This document shows positions 24,469 through 38,137 of a stretch of DNA of 64,000 bases, piece by piece. Both the position numbers and the translations under genes were made by a program. Source of the stretch: Sabellastarte sp. h YS-2021 (taxonomy: Eukaryota > Annelida > Polychaeta > Sabellida > Sabellidae); NCBI GenBank assembly GCA_964017235.1, contig OZ024940.1, positions 1,488,001-1,552,000 of the forward strand. Direction: 5' to 3'. Positions within the stretch are counted from its first letter, which is position 1. Each line of letters begins with the position of its first letter. Below the pieces are notes generated by a model, which saw nothing but the letters and a program-made list of their open reading frames with translations, made no database searches and had not been told where the DNA came from.

Positions 24469-25967
24469 TTCAGCAATATATATGACCAACTTCTGATTTA
24501 AAATACGCTCTCAGGGGTACTTGGTAAATTGTTGCAATCACAAGATAGCATACCTTTATAACCCTGATTTAACAGTCATAGCTATCCTATTTTTGTTACT
24601 GCCACCCACCCAATGTCCTGCCCAAACTTCAGCATTATAGATGAACTTTAGACCAACTTGTGATGTCAAAAATGCTTCAGGGGGACATGGGCTGAGGGGT
24701 GACATCACAAGGTAGCATGCCTTTATTTCCCAGATGTAACGCCCATAACTATCATATTTTTGTTAGTGACACCCACCCAATGTCCTGCCCAAAATTCAGC
24801 ATTATAGATTGACTTTAGACCGATTTATGATGTCAAATATGCTCTGGGGGGACTTAGGCTGAGTGGTTCCATCACAAGGTAGCATGCCTTTATTACTCAG
24901 ACATAACGTCCATACCTATCCTACTTTGTTAGTGACACCCACCCAATGTCCTGCCCAAACTTCAGCATTATAGATGAACTTTAGACCAACTTGTGATGTC
25001 AAAAATGCTCTGGGGGGACTTGGGCTGAGTGGTTCCATCACAAGGTAGCATGCCTTTATTACCCAGACGTAACGTCCATAGCTATCCTACTTTTGTTAGT
25101 GACACCCACCCAATGTCCTGCCCAAAATTCAGCATTATAGATTAACTTTAGACCGATTTATAATGTCAAATATGCTCTGGGGGGACTTGGGCTGAGTGGT
25201 TCCATCACAAGGTAGCATGCCTTTATTACCCAGACGTAATGTCCATAGCTATCCTATTTTTGTTAGTGACACCCACCCAATGTCCTGCCCAAAATTCAGC
25301 ATTATAGATTAACTTTAGACCGATTTATGATGTCAAATATGCTCTGGGGGGACTTGGGCTGAGTGGTTCCATCACAAGGTAGCATGCCTTTATTACCCAG
25401 ATGTAACGTCAATAGCTATCCTATTTTTGTTAGTGACACCCACCCAATGTCCTGTCAAAAATTCAGCATTATGGATGAAATTCTGACCAATTTCTAATGT
25501 AAAATACGCTCTCAGGGGTGCTTGGCTTAATTGGTGCCATCATAATTTTGCATGTCTTTATTACCCAGATGCAATGCTTATAACTATCCTATCTTTTGTA
25601 CATTCCATCCACCCAATGTCCTGCCGAAAATTCAGCATTATAGATGAAATTCTGACCAATTTCTGATGTAAAATACGTTCTCAGGGATGCTTGGCTTAAT
25701 TGGTGTTATCATAATTTTGCATGCCTTTATTACCCAGATGTAACGCTTATAAATATCCTATCTTTTGTACATTCCACCCACCCAATGTCCTGCCAAAAAT
25801 TCAGCATTATAGATGAACTTTTGACTACCTTGTGATGTTAAATAATCTCTCTCCGGTACTTGGGTTAAGTGGTGCCATCACAACGTAGCATGCCTTTATT
25901 TCCCAGATGTAATGCCCATACCTATCCTATTTTTATTAGTGCCACCCACCAAATTTCCAGCCCATAA
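24469..25967 (+). repeat. 9-mer block (1499 bp)
   Basis: 9-mer order with a local variant set: TTGTTGCAATCAC in B and ATGCTTCAGGGGGAC with GCTGAGGGGTG in the first C. The same set is found in the 9-mers at 34301 and 42971 but not in those left of 19803. Confidence 0.92.
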
Positions 25968-27133
25968 TTCAGCAATATATATGACCAACTTCTGATTTAA
26001 AATACGCTCTCAGGGGTACTTGGTAAATTGTTGCCATCACAAGATAGCATACCTTTATAACCCTGATGTAACAGTCATAGCTATCCTATTTTTGTTAGTG
26101 CCACCCACCCAATGTCCTGCCCAAAATTCAGCATTATAGATTAACTTTAGACCGATTTATGATGTCCAATATGCTCTGGGGGGACATGGGCTGAGTGGTT
26201 CCATCACAAGGTAGCATGCCTTTTTTACCCAGACGTAACATCCATAGCTATCCTACTTTTGTTAGTGACACCCACCCAATGCCCTGCCCAAAATTCAGCA
26301 TTATAGATTAACTATAGACCGATTTATGATGTCAAATATGCTCTGGGGGGACTTGGGCTGAGTGGTTCCATCACAAGGTAGCATGCCTTTATTACCCAGA
26401 CATAACATCCATAGCTATCCTACTTTTGTTAGTGACACCCACCCAATGCCCTGCCCAAAATTCAGCATCATAGATTAACTTTAGACCGATTTATGATGTC
26501 AAATAGGCTCTGGGGGGACTTGCGCTGAGTGGTTCCATCACAAGGTAGCATGCCTTTGTTACCCAGATGTAACGTCAATAGCTATCCTATTTTTGTTAGT
26601 GACACCCACCCAATGTCCTGTCAAAAATTCAGCATTATGGATGAAATTCTGACCAATTTCTAATGTAAAATACGCTCTCAGGGGTGCTTGGCTTAATTGG
26701 TGCCATTGTAATTTTGCATGTCTTTATTACCCAGATATAATGCTTATAACTATTCTATTTTTTGTACATTCCATCCACCCAATGTCCTGCCGAAAATTCA
26801 GCATTATAGATGAAATTCTGACCAATTTCTGATGTAAAATACGTTCTCAGGGATGCTTGGCTTAATTGGTGTCATCATAATTTTGCATGCCTTTATTACC
26901 CAGATGTAACGCTTATAACTATACTATCTTTTGTACATTCCACCCACCCAATGTCCTGCCGAAAATTCAGCATTATAGATGAACTTTTGACTAGCTTGTG
27001 ATGTTAAATAATCACTCTCCGGTACTTGGGTTAAGTGGTGCCATCACAACGTAGCATGCCTTTATTTCCCAGATGTAATGCCCATACCTATCCTATTTTT
27101 ATTAGTGCCACCCACCAAATTTCCAGCCCATAA
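25968..27133 (+). repeat. 7-mer block, type alpha (1166 bp)
   Basis: All alpha markers are present; the first D reads TTAATTGGTGCCATTG. Confidence 0.92.
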
Positions 27134-28299
27134 TTCAGCAATATATATGACCAACTTCTGATTTAAAAAACGCTCTCAGGGGTACTTGGTAAATTGTTGC
27201 CATCACAAGATAGCATACCTTTATAACCCTGATGTAACAGTCATAGCTATCCTATTTTTGTTAGTGCCACCCATCCAATGTCCTGCCCAAAATTCAGCAT
27301 TATAGATTAACTTTAGACCGATTCATGATGTCCAATATGCTCTGGGGGGACTTGGGCTGAGTGGTTCCATCACAAGGTAGCATGCCTTTTTTACCCAGAC
27401 GTAACATCCATAGCTATCCTACTTTTGTTAGTGACACCCACCCAATGCCCTGCCCAAAATTCAGCATTATAAATTAACTTTAGACCGATTTATGATGTCA
27501 AATATGCTCTGGGGGGACTTGGGCTGAGTGGTTCCATCACAAGGTAGCATGCCTTTATTACCCAGACGTAACATCCATAGCTATCCTACTTTTGTTAGTG
27601 ACACCCACCCAATGCCCTGCCCAAAATTCAGCATCATAGATTAACTTTAGACCGATTTATGATGTCAAATAGGCTCTGGGGGGACTTGCGCTGAGTGGTT
27701 CCATCACAAGGTAGCATGCCTTTGTTACCCAGATGTAACGTCAATAGCTATCCTATTTTTGTTAGTGACACCCACCCAATGTCCTGTCAAAAATTCAGCA
27801 TTATGGATGAAATTCTGACCAATTTCTAATGTAAAATACGCTCTCAGGGGTGCTTGGCTTAATTGGTGCCATTGTAATTTTGCATGTCTTTATTACCCAG
27901 ATATAATGCTTATAACTATTCTATTTTTTGTACATTCCATCCACCCAATGTCCTGCCGAAAATTCAGCATTATAGATGAAATTCTGACCAATTTCTGATG
28001 TAAAATACGTTCTCAGGGATGCTTGGCTTAATTGGTGTCATCATAATTTTGCATGCCTTTATTACCCAGATGTAACGCTTATAACTATACTATCTTTTGT
28101 ACATTCCACCCACCCAATGTCCTGCCGAAAATTCAGCATTATAGATGAACTTTTGACTAGCTTGTGATGTTAAATAATCACTCTCCGGTACTTGGGTTAA
28201 GTGGTGCCATCACAACGTAGCATGCCTTTATTTCCCAGATGTAATGCCCATACCTATCCTATTTTTATTAGTGCCACCCACCAAATTTCCAGCCCATAA
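27134..28299 (+). repeat. 7-mer block, type beta (1166 bp)
   Basis: GATTCATGATGTCC, ATTATAAATTAAC and CAAATAGG with ACTTGCGC identify the beta type. Confidence 0.92.
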
Positions 28300-29634
28300 T
28301 TCAGCAATATATATGACCAACTTCTGATTTAAAAAACGCTCTCAGGGGTACTTGGTAAATTGTTGCCATCACAAGATAGCATACCTTTATAACGCTGATG
28401 TAACAGTCATAGCTATCCTATTTTTGTTAGTGCCACCCATCCAATGTCCTGCCCAAAATTCAGCATTATAGATTAACTTTAGACCGATTCATGATGTCCA
28501 ATATGCTCTGGGGGGACTTGGGCTGAGTGGTTCCATCACAAGGTAGCATGCCTTTTTTACCCAGACGTAACATCCATAGCTATCCTACTTTTGTTAGTGA
28601 CACCCACCCAATGCCCTGCCCAAAATTCAGCATTATAAATTAACTTTAGACCGATTTATGATGTCAAATATGCTCTGGGGGGACTTGGGCTGAGTGGTTC
28701 CATCACAAGGTAGCATGCCTTTATTACCCAGACGTAACATCCATAGCTATCCTACTTTTGTTAGTGACACCCACCCAATGCCCTGCCCAAAATTCAGCAT
28801 CATAGATTAACTTTAGACCGATTTATGATGTCAAATATGCTCTGGGGGGACTTGGGCTGAGTGGTTCCATCACAAGGTAGCATGCCTTTGTTACCCAGAT
28901 GTAACGTCAATAGCTATCCTATTTTTGTTAGTGACACCCACCCAATGTCCTGTCAAAAATTCAGCATTATGGATGAAATTCTGACCAATTTCTAATGTAA
29001 AATACGCTCTCAGGGGTGCTTCGCTTAATTGGTGCCATCTTAATTTTGCATGTCTTTATTACCCAGATGTAATGCTTATAACTATCCTATCTTGTGTACA
29101 TTCCATCCACCCAATGTCCTGCCGAAAATTCAGCATTATAGATGAAATTCTGACCAATTTCTGATGTAAAATACATTCTCAGGGATGCTTGGCTTAATTG
29201 GTGTCATCATAATTTTGCATGCCTTTATTACCCAGATGTAATCCTTATAACTATCCTATCTTGTGTACATTCCATCCACCCAATGTCCTGCCGAAAATTC
29301 AGCATTATAGATGAAATTCTGACCAATTTCTGATGTAAAATACATTCTCAGAGATGCTTGGCTTAATTGGTGTCATCATAATTTTGCATGCCTTTATTAC
29401 CCAGATGTAACGCTTATAACTATACTATCTTTTGTACATTCCACCCACCCAATGTCCTGCCGAAAATTCAGCATTATAGATGAACTTTTGACTAGCTTGT
29501 GATGTTAAATAATCACTCTCCGGTACTTGGGTTAAGTGGTGCCATCACAACGTAGCATGCCTTTATTTCCCAGATGTAATGCCCATACCTATCCTATTTT
29601 TATTAGTGCCACCCACCAAATTTCCAGCCCATAA
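28300..29634 (+). repeat. 8-mer block (1335 bp)
   Basis: B has AACGCTGATG at 28391 in place of AACCCTGATG, the earliest of three copies of that variant. First D has TTCG at 29020; the third D has the private CTCAGAGATGC near 29348. Confidence 0.92.
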
Positions 29635-30633
29635 TTCAGCAATATATATGACCAACTTCTGATTTAAAAAACGCTCTCAGGGGTACTTGGTAAATTGTTG
29701 CCATCACAAGATAGCATACCTTTATAACCCTGATGTAACAGTCATAGCTATCCTATTTTTGTTAGTGCCACCCACCCAATGTCCTGCCCAAAATTCAGCA
29801 TTATAGATTAACTTTAGACCGATTTATGATGTCCAATATGCTCTGGGGGGACTTGGGCTGAGTGGTTCCATCACAAGGTAGCATGCCTTTATTACCCAGA
29901 CGTAATGTCCATAGCTATCCTATTTTTGTTAGTGACACCCACCCAATGTCCTGCCCAAAATTCAGCATTATAGATTAACTTTAGACCGATTTATGATGTC
30001 AAATATGCTCTGGGGGGACTTGGGCTGAGTGGTTCCATCACAAAGTAGCATGCCTTTATTACCCAGATGTAACGTCAATAGCTATCCTATTTTTGTTAGT
30101 GACACCCACCCAATGTCCTGTCAAAAATTCAGCATTATGGATGAAATTCTGACCAATTTCTAATGTAAAATACGCTCTCAGGGGTGCTTGGCTTAATTGG
30201 TGCCATCATAATTTTGCATGTCTTTATTACCCAGATGCAATGCTTATAACTATCCTATCTTTTGTACATTCCATCCACCCAATGTCCTGCCGAAAATTCA
30301 GCATTATAGATGAAATTCTGACCAATTTCTGATGTAAAATACGTTCTCAGGGATGCTTGGCTTAATTGGTGTTATCATAATTTTGCATGCCTTTATTACC
30401 CAGATGTAACGCTTATAAATATCCTATCTTTTGTACATTCCACCCACCCAATGTCCTGCCAAAAATTCAGCATTATAGATGAACTTTTGACTACCTTGTG
30501 ATGTTAAATAATCTCTCTCCGGTACTTGGGTTAAGTGGTGCCATCACAACGTAGCATGCCTTTATTTCCCAGATGTAATGCCCATACCTATCCTATTTTT
30601 ATTAGTGCCACCCACCAAATTTCCAGCCCATAA
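29635..30633 (+). repeat. 6-mer block (999 bp)
   Basis: This is the copy of the 19803 block at +9832, including the same hybrid first C and the CACAAAGTAGC variant. The deletion therefore arose once and was then duplicated with its neighbours. Confidence 0.91.
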
Positions 30634-31799
30634 TTCAGCAATATATATGACCAACTTCTGATTTAAAATACGCTCTCAGGGGTACTTGGTAAATTGTTGC
30701 CATCACAAGATAGCATACCTTTATAACCCTGATGTAACAGTCATAGCTATCCTATTTTTGTTAGTGCCACCCACCCAATGTCCTGCCCAAAATTCAGCAT
30801 TATAGATTAACTTTAGACCGATTTATGATGTCCAATATGCTCTGGGGGGACATGGGCTGAGTGGTTCCATCACAAGGTAGCATGCCTTTTTTACCCAGAC
30901 GTAACATCCATAGCTATCCTACTTTTGTTAGTGACACCCACCCAATGCCCTGCCCAAAATTCAGCATTATAGATTAACTATAGACCGATTTATGATGTCA
31001 AATATGCTCTGGGGGGACTTGGGCTGAGTGGTTCCATCACAAGGTAGCATGCCTTTATTACCCAGACATAACATCCATAGCTATCCTACTTTTGTTAGTG
31101 ACACCCACCCAATGCCCTGCCCAAAATTCAGCATCATAGATTAACTTTAGACCGATTTATGATGTCAAATATGCTCTGGGGGGACTTGCGCTGAGTGGTT
31201 CCATCACAAGGTAGCATGCCTTTGTTACCCAGATGTAACGTCAATAGCTATCCTATTTTTGTTAGTGACACCCACCCAATGTCCTGTCAAAAATTCAGCA
31301 TTATGGATGAAATTCTGACCAATTTCTAATGTAAAATACGCTCTCAGGGGTGCTTGGCTTAATTGGTGCCATTGTAATTTTGCATGTCTTTATTACCCAG
31401 ATATAATGCTTATAACTATTCTATTTTTTGTACATTCCATCCACCCAATGTCCTGCCGAAAATTCAGCATTATAGATGAAATTCTGACCAATTTCTGATG
31501 TAAAATACGTTCTCAGGGATGCTTGGCTTAATTGGTGTCATCATAATTTTGCATGCCTTTATTACCCAGATGTAACGCTTATAACTATACTATCTTTTGT
31601 ACATTCCACCCACCCAATGTCCTGCCGAAAATTCAGCATTATAGATGAACTTTTGACTAGCTTGTGATGTTAAATAATCACTCTCCGGTACTTGTGTTAA
31701 GTGGTGCCATCACCACGTAGCATGCCTTTATTTCCCAGATGTAATGCCCATACCTATCCTATTTTTATTAGTGCCACCCACCAAATTTCCAGCCCATAA
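30634..31799 (+). repeat. 7-mer block, type alpha (1166 bp)
   Basis: Alpha type; CAAATATGC before ACTTGCGC and ACTTGTGTTAAG/CACCACG in A are shared with the 20802 block, but it lacks that block's CCCAGCC and CCCTGACATAAC changes. Confidence 0.92.
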
Positions 31800-33134
31800 T
31801 TCAGCAATATATATGACCAACTTCTGATTTAAAAAACGCTCTCAGGGGTACTTGGTAAATTGTTGCCATCACAAGATAGCATACCTTTATAACCCTGATG
31901 TAACAGTCATAGCTATCCTATTTTTGTTAGTGCCACCCATCCAATGTCCTGCCCAAAATTCAGCATTATAGATTAACTTTAGACCGATTCTTGATGTCCA
32001 ATATGCTCTGGGGGGACTTGGGCTGAGTGGTTCCATCACAAGGTAGCATGCCTTTTTTACCCAGACGTAACATCCATAGCTATCCTACTTTTGTTAGTGA
32101 CACCCACCCAATGCCCTGCCCAAAATTCAGCATTATAAATTAACTTTAGACCGATTTATGATGTCAAATATACTCTGGGGGGACTTGGGCTGAGTGGTTC
32201 CATCACAAGGTAGCATGCCTTTATTACCCAGACGTAACATCCATAGCTATCCTACTTTTGTTAGTGACACCCACCCAATGCCCTGCCCAAAATTCAGCAT
32301 CATAGATTAACTTTAGACCGATTTATGATGTCAAATATGCTCTGGGGGGACTTGGGCTGAGTGGTTCCATCACAAGGTAGCATGCCTTTGTTACCCAGAT
32401 GTAACGTCAATAGCTATCCTATTTTTGTTAGTGACACCCACCCAATGTCCTGTCAAAAATTCAGCATTATGGATGAAATTCTGACCAATTTCTAATGTAA
32501 AATACGCTCTCAGGGGTGCTTCGCTTAATTGGTGCCATCTTAATTTTGCATGTCTTTATTACCCAGATGTAATGCTTATAACTATCCTATCTTGTGTACA
32601 TTCCATCCACCCAATGTCCTGCCGAAAATTCAGCATTATAGATGAAATTCTGACCAATTTCTGATGTAAAATACATTCTCAGGGATGCTTGGCTTAATTG
32701 GTGTCATCATAATTTTGCATGCCTTTATTACCCAGATGTAATCCTTATAACTATCCTATCTTGTGTACATTCCATCCACCCAATGTCCTGCCGAAAATTC
32801 AGCATTATAGATGAAATTCTGACCAATTTCTGATGTAAAATACATTCTCAGGGATGCTTGGCTTAATTGGTGTCATCATAATTTTGCATGCCTTTATTAC
32901 CCAGATGTAACGCTTATAACTATACTATCTTTTGTACATTCCACCCACCCAATGTCCTGCCGAAAATTCAGCATTATAGATGAACTTTTGACTAGCTTGT
33001 GATGTTAAATAATCACTCTCCGGTACTTGGGTTAAGTGGTGCCATCACAACGTAGCATGCCTTTATTTCCCAGATGTAATGCCCATACCTATCCTATTTT
33101 TATTAGTGCCACCCACCAAATTTCCAGCCCATAA
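31800..33134 (+). repeat. 8-mer block (1335 bp)
   Basis: Three D monomers, TTCG at 32520; GATTCTTGATGTCC and ATATACTCTGG as in 21968 and 40470. Confidence 0.92.
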
Positions 33135-34300
33135 TTCAGCAATATATATGACCAACTTCTGATTTAAAAAACGCTCTCAGGGGTACTTGGTAAATTGTTG
33201 CCATCACAAGATAGCATACCTTTATAACCCTGATGTAACAGTCATAGCTATCCTATTTTTGTTAGTGCCACCCACCCAATGTCCTGCCCAAAATTCAGCA
33301 TTATAGATTAACTTTAGACCGATTTATGATGTCCAATATGCTCTGGGGGGACTTGGGCTGAGTGGTTCCATCACAAGGTAGCATGCCTTTTTTACCCAGA
33401 CGTAACATCCATAGCTATCCTACTTTTGTTAGTGACACCCACCCAATGCCCTGCCCAAAATTCAGCATCATAGATTAACTTTAGACCGATTTATGATGTC
33501 AAATATGCTCTGGGGGGACTTGGGCTGAGTGGTTCCATCACAAGGTAGCATGCCTTTTTTACCCAGACGTAACATCCATAGCTATCCTACTTTTGTTAGT
33601 GACACCCACCCAATGCCCTGCCCAAAATTCAGCATCATAGATTAACTTTAGACCGATTTATGATGTCAAATATGCTCTGGGGGGACTTGGGCTGAGTGGT
33701 TCCATCACAAGGTAGCATGCCTTTGTTACCCAGATGTAACGTCAATAGCTATCCTTTTTTTGTTAGTGACACCCACCCAATGTCCTGTCAAAAATTCAGC
33801 ATTATGGATGAAATTCTGACCAATTTCTAATGTAAAATACGCTCTCAGGGGTGCTTCGCTTAATTGGTGCCATCGTAATTTTGCATGTCTTTATTACCCA
33901 GATGTAATGCTTATAACTATCCTATCTTGTGTACATTCCATCCACCCAATGTCCTGCCGAAAATTCAGCATTATAGATGAAATTCTGACCAATTTCTGAT
34001 GTAAAATACGTTCTCAGTGATGCTTGGCTTAATTGGTGTCATCATAATTTTGCATGCCTTTATTACCCAGATGTAACGCTTATAACTATACTATCTTTTG
34101 TACATTCCACCCACCCAATGTCCTGCCGAAAATTCAGCATTATAGATGAACTTTTGACTAGCTTGTGATGTTAAATAATCTCTCTCTGGTACTTGGGTTA
34201 AGTAGTGCCATCACAACGTAGCATGCCTTTATTTCCCAGATGTAACGCCCATAGCTATCCTATTTTTATTAGTGCCACCCACCAAATTTCCAGCCCATAA
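33135..34300 (+). repeat. 7-mer block, type gamma (1166 bp)
   Basis: Gamma markers CCTTTTTTTG, TTCG at 33855, CATCGTAATTTTG and TTCTCAGTGATGC are all present. A has the usual CTTTTGACTAGC. Confidence 0.91.
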
Positions 34301-36971
34301 TTCAGCAATATATATGACCAACTTCTGATTTAAAATACGCTCTCAGGGGTACTTGGTAAATTGTTGCAATCACAAGATAGCATACCTTTATAACCCTGAT
34401 TTAACAGTCATAGCTATCCTATTTTTGTTACTGCCACCCACCCAATGTCCTGCCCAAACTTCAGCATTATAGATGAACTTTAGACCAACTTGTGATGTCA
34501 AAAATGCTTCAGGGGGACATGGGCTGAGGGGTGACATCACAAGGTAGCATGCCTTTATTTCCCAGATGTAACGCCCATAACTATCATATTTTTGTTAGTG
34601 ACACCCACCCAATGTCCTGCCCAAAATTCAGCATTATAGATTGACTTTAGACCGATTTATGATGTCAAATATGCTCTGGGGGGACTTAGGCTGAGTGGTT
34701 CCATCACAAGGTAGCATGCCTTTATTACTCAGACATAACGTCCATACCTATCCTACTTTGTTAGTGACACCCACCCAATGTCCTGCCCAAACTTCAGCAT
34801 TATAGATGAACTTTAGACCAACTTGTGATGTCAAAAATGCTCTGGGGGGACTTGGGCTGAGTGGTTCCATCACAAGGTAGCATACCTTTATTACCCAGAC
34901 GTAACGTCCATAGCTATCCTACTTTTGTTAGTGACACCCACCCAATGTCCTGCCCAAAATTCAGCATTATAGATTAACTTTAGACCGATTTATAATGTCA
35001 AATATGCTCTGGGGGGACTTGGGCTGAGTGGTTCCATCACAAGGTAGCATGCCTTTATTACCCAGACGTAATGTCCATAGCTATCCTATTTTTGTTAGTG
35101 ACACCCACCCAATGTCCTGCCCAAAATTCAGCATTATAGATTAACTTTAGACCGATTTATGATGTCAAATATGCTCTGGGGGGACTTGGGCTGAGTGGTT
35201 CCATCACAAGGTAGCATGCCTTTATTACCCAGATGTAACGTCAATAGCTATCCTATTTTTGTTAGTGACACCCACCCAATGTCCTGTCAAAAATTCAGCA
35301 TTATGGATGAAATTCTGACCAATTTCTAATGTAAAATACGCTCTCAGGGGTGCTTGGCTTAATTGGTGCCATCATAATTTTGCATGTCTTTATTACCCAG
35401 ATGCAATGCTTATAACTATCCTATCTTTTGTACATTCCATCCACCCAATGTCCTGCCGAAAATTCAGCATTATAGATGAAATTCTGACCAATTTCTGATG
35501 TAAAATACGTTCTCAGGGATGCTTGGCTTAATTGGTGTTATCATAATTTTGCATGCCTTTATTACCCAGATGTAACGCTTATAAATATCCTATCTTTTGT
35601 ACATTCCACCCACCCAATGTCCTGCCCAAACTTCAGCATTATAGATGAACTTTAGACCAACTTGTGATGTCAAAAATGCTTCAGGGGGACATGGGCTGAG
35701 GGGTGACATCACAAGGTAGCATGCCTTTATTTCCCAGATGTAACGCCCATAACTATCATATTTTTGTTAGTGACACCCACCCAATGTCCTGCCCAAAATT
35801 CAGCATTATAGATTGACTTTAGACCGATTTATGATGTCAAATATGCTCTGGGGGGACTTAGGCTGAGTGGTTCCATCACAAGGTAGCATGCCTTTATTAC
35901 TCAGACATAACGTCCATACCTATCCTACTTTGTTAGTGACACCCACCCAATGTCCTGCCCAAACTTCAGCATTATAGATGAACTTTAGACCAACTTGTGA
36001 TGTCAAAAATGCTCTGGGGGGACTTGGGCTGAGTGGTTCCATCACAAGGTAGCATACCTTTATTACCCAGACGTAACGTCCATAGCTATCCTACTTTTGT
36101 TAGTGACACCCACCCAATGTCCTGCCCAAAATTCAGCATTATAGATTAACTTTAGACCGATTTATAATGTCAAATATGCTCTGGGGGGACTTGGGCTGAG
36201 TGGTTCCATCACAAGGTAGCATGCCTTTATTACCCAGACGTAATGTCCATAGCTATCCTATTTTTGTTAGTGACACCCACCCAATGTCCTGCCCAAAATT
36301 CAGCATTATAGATTAACTTTAGACCGATTTATGATGTCAAATATGCTCTGGGGGGACTTGGGCTGAGTGGTTCCATCACAAGGTAGCATGCCTTTATTAC
36401 CCAGATGTAACGTCAATAGCTATCCTATTTTTGTTAGTGACACCCACCCAATGTCCTGTCAAAAATTCAGCATTATGGATGAAATTCTGACCAATTTCTA
36501 ATGTAAAATACGCTCTCAGGGGTGCTTGGCTTAATTGGTGCCATCATAATTTTGCATGTCTTTATTACCCAGATGCAATGCTTATAACTATCCTATCTTT
36601 TGTACATTCCATCCACCCAATGTCCTGCCGAAAATTCAGCATTATAGATGAAATTCTGACCAATTTCTGATGTAAAATACGTTCTCAGGGATGCTTGGCT
36701 TAATTGGTGTTATCATAATTTTGCATGCCTTTATTACCCAGATGTAACGCTTATAAATATCCTATCTTTTGTACATTCCACCCACCCAATGTCCTGCCAA
36801 AAATTCAGCATTATAGATGAACTTTTGACTACCTTGTGATGTTAAATAATCTCTCTCCGGTACTTGGGTTAAGTGGTGCCATCACAACGTAGCATGCCTT
36901 TATTTCCCAGATGTAATGCCCATACCTATCCTATTTTTATTAGTGCCACCCACCAAATTTCCAGCCCATAA
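34301..36971 (+). repeat. 16-mer block (2671 bp) with tandem internal duplication
   Basis: B 34301-34459 and then seven monomers (C, 166-bp C, C, C, C, D, D; 34460-35631) are followed by the same seven again (35632-36803) before A 36804-36971. The duplicated length is 1172 bp. Both copies carry GTAGCATACC in the third C (CATA at 34881 and 36053), a change absent from the 9-mers at 24469 and 42971. Confidence 0.92.
34460..36803 (+). repeat. 1172-bp tandem duplication (two copies)
   Basis: Copy 1 is 34460-35631 and copy 2 is 35632-36803. The junction is in the D monomer 35463-35631, whose last bases switch from D to the B ending (CCTGCCCAAAC). D and B share 21 identical bases there (35606-35626), enough to have placed the crossover in register. 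Confidence 0.91.
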
Positions 36972-38137
36972 TTCAGCAATATATATGACCAACTTCTGAT
37001 TTAAAATACGCTCTCAGGGGTACTTGGTAAATTGTTGCCATCACAAGATAGCATACCTTTATAACCCTGATGTAACAGTCATAGCTATCCTATTTTTGTT
37101 AGTGCCACCCACCCAATGTCCTGCCCAAAATTCAGCATTATAGATTAACTTTAGACCGATTTATGATGTCCAATATGCTCTGGGGGGACATGGGCTGAGT
37201 GGTTCCATCACAAGGTAGCATGCCTTTTTTACCCAGACGTAACATCCATAGCTATCCTACTTTTGTTAGTGACACCCACCCAATGCCCTGCCCAAAATTC
37301 AGCATTATAGATTAACTATAGACCGATTTATGATGTCAAATATGCTCTGGGGGGACTTGGGCTGAGTGGTTCCATCACAAGGTAGCATGCCTTTATTACC
37401 CAGACATAACATCCATAGCTATCCTACTTTTGTTAGTGACACCCACCCAATGCCCTGCCCAAAATTCAGCATCATAGATTAACTTTAGACCGATTTATGA
37501 TGTCAAATAGGCTCTGGGGGGACTTGCGCTGAGTGGTTCCATCACAAGGTAGCATGCCTTTGTTACCCAGATGTAACGTCAATAGCTATCCTATTTTTGT
37601 TAGTGACACCCACCCAATGTCCTGTCAAAAATTCAGCATTATGGATGAAATTCTGACCAATTTCTAATGTAAAATACGCTCTCAGGGGTGCTTGGCTTAA
37701 TTGGTGCCATTGTAATTTTGCATGTCTTTATTACCCAGATATAATGCTTATAACTATTCTATTTTTTGTACATTCCATCCACCCAATGTCCTGCCGAAAA
37801 TTCAGCATTATAGATGAAATTCTGACCAATTTCTGATGTAAAATACGTTCTCAGGGATGCTTGGCTTAATTGGTGTCATCATAATTTTGCATGCCTTTAT
37901 TACCCAGATGTAACGCTTATAACTATACTATCTTTTGTACATTCCACCCACCCAATGTCCTGCCGAAAATTCAGCATTATAGATGAACTTTTGACTAGCT
38001 TGTGATGTTAAATAATCTCTCTCCGGTACTTGGGTTAAGTGGTGCCATCACAACGTAGCATGCCTTTATTTCCCAGATGTAATGCCCATACCTATCCTAT
38101 TTTTATTAGTGCCACCCACCAAATTTCCAGCCCATAA
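36972..38137 (+). repeat. 7-mer block, type alpha (1166 bp)
   Basis: Alpha markers are present. A has AATAATCTCTCTCC, the form normal in 9-mers, instead of the AATAATCACTCTCC usual here. Confidence 0.92.

Larger units (their letters stand above)
19803..29634 (+). repeat. Second super-unit type, 9832 bp, copy 1
   Basis: Block order is 6-7-8-7-9-7-7-8. Starts recur at +9832: 19803 to 29635, 20802 to 30634, 21968 to 31800, 23303 to 33135, 24469 to 34301. Rare variants shared at that offset include ACTTGTGTTAAG with CACCACG (21861 and 31693), CAAAGTAGC (near 20211 and 30043) and GATTCTTGATG (near 22157). Confidence 0.9.

Noticed and set aside
34301-36971. Assembly artefact as the explanation of the 16-mer
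   Set aside because: The duplication is in monomer register, and the junction lies in natural identity between two monomer classes. An assembly error cannot be fully excluded without reads.
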